Assembly (NCBI RefSeq): GCF_037658235.1
Contig: NZ_JBBJLN010000010.1
Location: forward strand, 62,001-126,000
Length of the DNA: 64,000 nt
Reading direction: 5' to 3'
DNA from: Yunchengibacter salinarum
Lineage (GTDB): Bacteria; Pseudomonadota; Alphaproteobacteria; Sphingomonadales; Kordiimonadaceae
Position numbers and translations under genes: made by a program. The notes under the pieces are model-generated. The model made no database searches and had not been told where the DNA came from. It worked only from the letters and a program-made list of their open reading frames with translations. Positions 58,952 through 64,000 of the stretch are shown here, piece after piece. Each line of letters starts with the position of its first letter. Positions within the stretch are counted from its first letter, which is position 1.

Positions 58952-60157
58952 ATGACCGACGCCTATATTTTCGATGCGGTGCGCACACCGCGCGGCAAGG
59001 GCCGCAAGGACGGCAAGCTTCACGAAATCACGCCCGTGCAACTGGCAACACAGGTTCTGCAATCGCTTCGGGACCGAAACGACCTAGACACCAGTGGCGT
59101 GGACGATGTGATTCTGGGCTGTGTCTCCCCCGTGGGTGAGCAGGGCGCGGACGTGGCCCGCACCGCCGTGATCAATGCCGATTATGCCGAAACCACGGCG
59201 GGCTATCAGCTCAACCGCTTCTGCGCCTCCGGCCTTGAGGCGGTGAACAATGCCGCCGCCAAGGTGATGAGCGGCGAGGCGGACCTGGCCATTGGCGGCG
59301 GCGTGGAAAGCATGTCCCGCGTGCCCATGGGGTCCGACGGCGGGGCGTGGCCCACCGATCCGTCCGTGGCCTTCAAATCCTATTTCGTGCCGCAGGGCAT
59401 TTCCGCCGACCTGATCGCCACCAAATATGGCTATAGCCGCGACGATGCGGATGCCTATGCGGTGGAAAGCCAGAAGCGCGCCGCCCGCGCCTGGGAAGAG
59501 GGCCGCTTCAAGAACAGCGTGATCGCGGTAAAGGACGTGGCGGGCCTGACGGCACTGGACCATGACGAACACATGCGCCCGGAAGCGGACATGCAGTCGC
59601 TGGGCGCCCTGAAGCCCAGCTTCGCCCAGCTTGGCGACATCGGCTTCGACAATGTGGCGATCCAGAAATACCCGGAAGTGGAGCGCATCGACCACATCCA
59701 CCATGCGGGCAATTCCTCCGGCATTGTGGACGGTGCCGCCGGTGTTCTGGTGGGCACGAAAGAAGCGGGCGAGCGGCTGGGCCTTACGCCCCGCGCGCGG
59801 CTGCGTTCCATGGCCTCCATCGGTTCCGAACCCACCATCATGCTGACCGGGCCGAGCCATGCCGCGGAAAAGGCGCTGAAACGGGCCGGCATGGACAAGT
59901 CGGACATCGACCTGTGGGAACTGAACGAGGCTTTCGCTTCCGTCGTCATGCGCTTCATGGACGTGCTGGGCATCGACCATGGCGACATCAATGTGAACGG
60001 CGGCGCCATCGCGATGGGTCACCCGCTGGGGGCCACCGGCGCCATGATCCTCGGCACCGTGCTGGACGAGCTTGAGCGGTCGAACAAGTCCACCGCGCTC
60101 ACCACGCTGTGCATTGGCGGCGGCATGGGCACCGCCACCATCATCGAGCGCGTTTAA
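58952..60157 (+). CDS. fadA: Acetyl-CoA C-acyltransferase (thiolase)
   Basis: A 401-residue thiolase that cleaves 3-ketoacyl-CoA. The nucleophilic cysteine is in RFCASGLEAVN, the catalytic His in NGGAIAMGHPLGATGA and the second cysteine in CIGGGMGTA. GGAGGGG precedes ATG 58952. It follows the acyl-CoA dehydrogenase by 85 bases and precedes the two-domain hydratase/dehydrogenase, so the three cover the whole beta-oxidation cycle. Confidence 0.95.
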   Translation: MTDAYIFDAVRTPRGKGRKDGKLHEITPVQLATQVLQSLRDRNDLDTSGVDDVILGCVSPVGEQGADVARTAVINADYAETTAGYQLNRFCASGLEAVNNAAAKVMSGEADLAIGGGVESMSRVPMGSDGGAWPTDPSVAFKSYFVPQGISADLIATKYGYSRDDADAYAVESQKRAARAWEEGRFKNSVIAVKDVAGLTALDHDEHMRPEADMQSLGALKPSFAQLGDIGFDNVAIQKYPEVERIDHIHHAGNSSGIVDGAAGVLVGTKEAGERLGLTPRARLRSMASIGSEPTIMLTGPSHAAEKALKRAGMDKSDIDLWELNEAFASVVMRFMDVLGIDHGDINVNGGAIAMGHPLGATGAMILGTVLDELERSNKSTALTTLCIGGGMGTATIIERV

Positions 60158-60183
60158 GGCCAGGCCGAGAGGGAGTTTGAACC

Positions 60184-62391
<2,208 letters not shown>

Positions 62392-62423
62392 CGGGCAAGA
62401 CCCTCACAGGAAAAAGACACCAA

Positions 62424-62453
62424 CCCCACCGCTTCCGGGCGGTGGGGTTTTTT
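62424..62453. terminator. Rho-independent terminator of the beta-oxidation operon
   Basis: CCCCACCGC (62424-62432) pairs with GCGGTGGGG (62439-62447), TTCCGG loop, followed by six T. The adjacent minus-strand gene ends directly beyond it, so the hairpin probably serves both directions. Confidence 0.93.
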
Positions 62454-62454
62454 G

Positions 62455-63189
62455 TTAGAGAGACTCTCTTCGATTGATAAATCCAATAAGCCTGTCTTTA
62501 AGATCGGCACTGATGTTCGATATTCTCGCGGCGTTTATCAAGTCAATATCATCCACTTCATCTTTGAAATTTCTGGAATATTTAAATAAACTTCCCACAT
62601 ATGCCTTTATATAAAGTATATCATAATAATATTCAAAAATTTGATTCTCTGTAATGAGTTTATTTGAGTACATTTCATTCGTAATAAACAAATCTTTTAT
62701 TCTAGAGTTTTGTATCTGTGAACGATATATGATATTTTGAATTCTTTCTCTAACTAGTTTTTCTCTATGGTCCTGATCATCTAAAAACTCAAAAAAATGT
62801 GCAAGAGGCTCAAAATATGGCATCGCATATTCATTAAATGTTACTTCATTGACACTACCCTCAATGTTTCTCAAATCAATTCTATTAAGCGCATCAATGC
62901 ACGTTTTAATATAAATATCTATTTCAGACAGGTGATGAGGAAGCCTCAAACGCAGCGCTTCTTTTTTTCTCTCTCGATCCCTGTTTTTTCTTTCTTGTTC
63001 GATATGAGTTGAAAACAAAACAAACCCACCGGCCACCAAGGCAAGAACCCCAGCGTTGAATGACTGCCACTCACGCCAAACCGCAAGCAAATAAGTCCAC
63101 GATCCACCTCCTTTCCAAACAGGAAAGGCAACCATCGACACAAAGTATGTCCCCATCAAAAAAATTAATATGACTTTATAGGGTTTCAT
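62455..63189 (-). CDS. AT-rich membrane protein of unknown function
   Basis: A 244-residue protein. Two N-terminal membrane segments (about residues 5-23 and 44-63, with SFNAGVLALVAGGFVLFS) are followed by a long, charged, helical cytoplasmic part (EQERKNRDRERKKEALRLRLP and beyond) with no recognised domain. ATG 63189 has AAAGGAGAG just upstream. The gene and the region around it are clearly AT-rich against the GC-rich surroundings, so it was probably acquired from elsewhere; an anti-phage or stress role cannot be excluded or shown. Confidence 0.75.
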   Translation of the reverse strand: MKPYKVILIFLMGTYFVSMVAFPVWKGGGSWTYLLAVWREWQSFNAGVLALVAGGFVLFSTHIEQERKNRDRERKKEALRLRLPHHLSEIDIYIKTCIDALNRIDLRNIEGSVNEVTFNEYAMPYFEPLAHFFEFLDDQDHREKLVRERIQNIIYRSQIQNSRIKDLFITNEMYSNKLITENQIFEYYYDILYIKAYVGSLFKYSRNFKDEVDDIDLINAARISNISADLKDRLIGFINRRESL

Positions 63190-63397
63190 TTTCTCTCCTT
63201 TATATATCGTCAATATACAACAACAGACATTTCAGTCTAAGTTTTTCATATTTTTTCAAAATTTGGGTTAATAAGAGGATTTTGAAGATGATGGAAGGCA
63301 GATTCATTGCTGACCCAAAATACCCTTGCCGCTGCCGCCCACGCCCCTGCCATCCACGATTTGCTATGGAATCTGCGCCCGCGCCATATCTGTCAGT
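63190..63397. other. Gene-free AT-rich gap
   Basis: About 200 bases upstream of the membrane protein gene on the minus strand. It is AT-rich near 63190-63290 and turns GC-rich beyond, marking the right border of the acquired segment. The promoter of the minus-strand gene probably lies in it; none was clearly defined. The operator region starts just after. Confidence 0.5.
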
Positions 63398-63469
63398 GTC
63401 AAACACCCTTGACACATCCTTTCCTCCCCGATATGTAAAGCACACTTGTCCTGTAAAGGAAAGTTGACA
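63398..63469 (+). promoter_or_regulatory. Promoter with three phased 18-bp operator-like repeats
   Basis: Three copies of the form TGT(C/A)AA-N6-TTG(A/T)C(A/C) lie at 63398-63415, 63434-63451 and 63452-63469. A sigma-70 promoter overlaps them: TTGACA (63410-63415) and TATGTA about 16 bases later (63432-63437). The first site covers the -35 and the second starts at the -10; the third follows directly. This array precedes two small coupled membrane-protein genes. Confidence 0.7.
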
Positions 63470-63501
63470 CGGGCGCCATGCCGGCCGGAAAGGGAAAACA
63501 C

Positions 63502-63759
63502 ATGTGGGATATGTCATTGCCGGATCGGTTCGCGCCGCTGGCGCTGGTGGCGATCAGTTGGGTCTCGGTGGGGGTGGCGGTGGCCACCGGGGGCACGGGC
63601 GCGGTGCTCGCGCTGTGCATGATGGCGGCGGCGGTGGTCACCGATCTGGCCGTCCGCCTGGCTCCACGCGGCGGCGCCCGCCCCCTCCCGTCGCCAGAAC
63701 ATCACAGGTCCGATCATCAACGGCCCGATCACGACAGCACGAAAAAGGAAACGGCATGA
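63502..63759 (+). CDS. Small membrane protein of unknown function
   Basis: An 85-residue protein with two membrane segments (LALVAISWVSVGVAVATGG and AVLALCMMAAAVVTDLAVR) and a charged, His/Asp-rich C-terminal tail (SPEHHRSDHQRPDHD). ATG 63502 has AAAGGG upstream. It overlaps the next gene by four bases (ATGA). Pairs of this kind often lie beside an XRE regulator that uses operators like those upstream. Confidence 0.7.
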   Translation: MWDMSLPDRFAPLALVAISWVSVGVAVATGGTGAVLALCMMAAAVVTDLAVRLAPRGGARPLPSPEHHRSDHQRPDHDSTKKETA

Positions 63760-64000
63760 CACACTCCCTCATCACCCGGTGCACCGCCGCGCGGAAGCGG
63801 GAACTGCTGCACAGCCTGGGCATCATCGCCTCGGCCCTCGCCTTTGCGGGCAGCATCCGTCTCAGTGACACCCTGATCGGCGACGGGGCGGTGCTGACCG
63901 TCGCCACCCTTGCCATCGCCCTGATCCCGGCTTTGCCGCTGGCGGCGTGGATCGCGGTGTACCGCGCCCACCTCACCGGGCTGGACGAACTGCAACAAAT
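63756..64000 (+). CDS. Membrane protein (3' end outside window)
   Basis: About 81 residues are visible before the window ends. Two membrane segments (LGIIASALAFAGSI and TVATLAIALIPALPLAAWIAV) are followed by a cytoplasmic HLTGLDELQQ, where LDELQ is a short motif common in small membrane proteins linked to XRE regulators. It is translationally coupled to the preceding gene by ATGA and presumably followed by more of the operon outside the window. Confidence 0.75.
   Translation, partial: MTHSLITRCTAARKRELLHSLGIIASALAFAGSIRLSDTLIGDGAVLTVATLAIALIPALPLAAWIAVYRAHLTGLDELQQ

Noticed and set aside
56725..58953. 742-residue minus-strand frame opposite the MerR and acyl-CoA dehydrogenase genes
   Set aside because: The sense strand encodes a clear acyl-CoA dehydrogenase; the antisense frame lacks family signatures and a ribosome binding site.

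Overview
The window is chromosomal DNA from a GC-rich alphaproteobacterium. The evidence is the gene set itself: GcrA, alphaproteobacteria-typical families (UPF0262, DUF2794, DUF2948), a mitofilin/Mic60-like gene sandwiched between hemD and hemY, and the gene order murA - DUF2948 - hisG - hisD - UPF0262 - phosphatase - infA - maf - RNase G - yacG - tRNA-Phe. I cannot fix the genus from sequence alone.

Layout. 1-3.6 kb (minus): a GldA/GldF/GldG-type ABC export locus, cut by the window start, and a glutathione S-transferase. 3.9-6.15 kb: an AT-rich island with a BglII-family restriction enzyme, a small XRE regulator and a divergent D12-class DNA methyltransferase. 6.2-11 kb: hslO, argF, argD and an ABC-2 permease (minus), divergent from gcrA. 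11.1-13.3 kb: an unknown protein, then a convergent cytochrome c' / cytochrome b561 pair. 13.5-19.9 kb (plus): a complete SUF iron-sulfur operon led by its Rrf2 regulator, with an IscR-like operator over the promoter. 20-25.4 kb: an unusual AIR-synthase-like protein facing a glycosyltransferase/sulfotransferase pair. 25.6-30.2 kb (minus): tRNA-Thr, then hemC-hemD-mic60-hemY. 30.3-33.3 kb (plus): tsaD, gpsA, a YciI-like protein and a Rieske protein. 33.4-38.5 kb: a GIN-domain protein, DUF2794, a 6-pyruvoyl-tetrahydropterin synthase homologue, a chemoreceptor overlapped by a serine protease, and a cold-shock gene with a striking leader. 39-44 kb: two sensor kinases and a chemoreceptor-tip-less partner protein. 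44-52.8 kb (minus): the conserved housekeeping operon from dcd and murA down to yacG. 53-55.6 kb: tRNA-Thr, tandem repeats and an exported catalase-peroxidase. 55.9-62.4 kb: a MerR-regulated fatty-acid beta-oxidation operon. 62.4-64 kb: an AT-rich membrane protein of foreign look and the start of a small membrane-protein operon with three evenly phased operator-like repeats.

How the genes work together. The main coherent units are Fe-S assembly (suf), heme synthesis with the linked mitofilin gene, arginine and histidine synthesis, beta-oxidation (acyl-CoA dehydrogenase, thiolase and the two-domain hydratase/dehydrogenase) and the restriction-modification island. The most interesting non-gene structures are the 12-bp inverted repeat abutting the cold-shock ribosome binding site, the three 18-bp operator repeats near 63.4 kb, the paired dyads between the restriction regulator and methyltransferase, and the tandem ~130-bp duplications just downstream of two tRNA genes. 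Family assignments come from motif recognition by eye; no database search was run.
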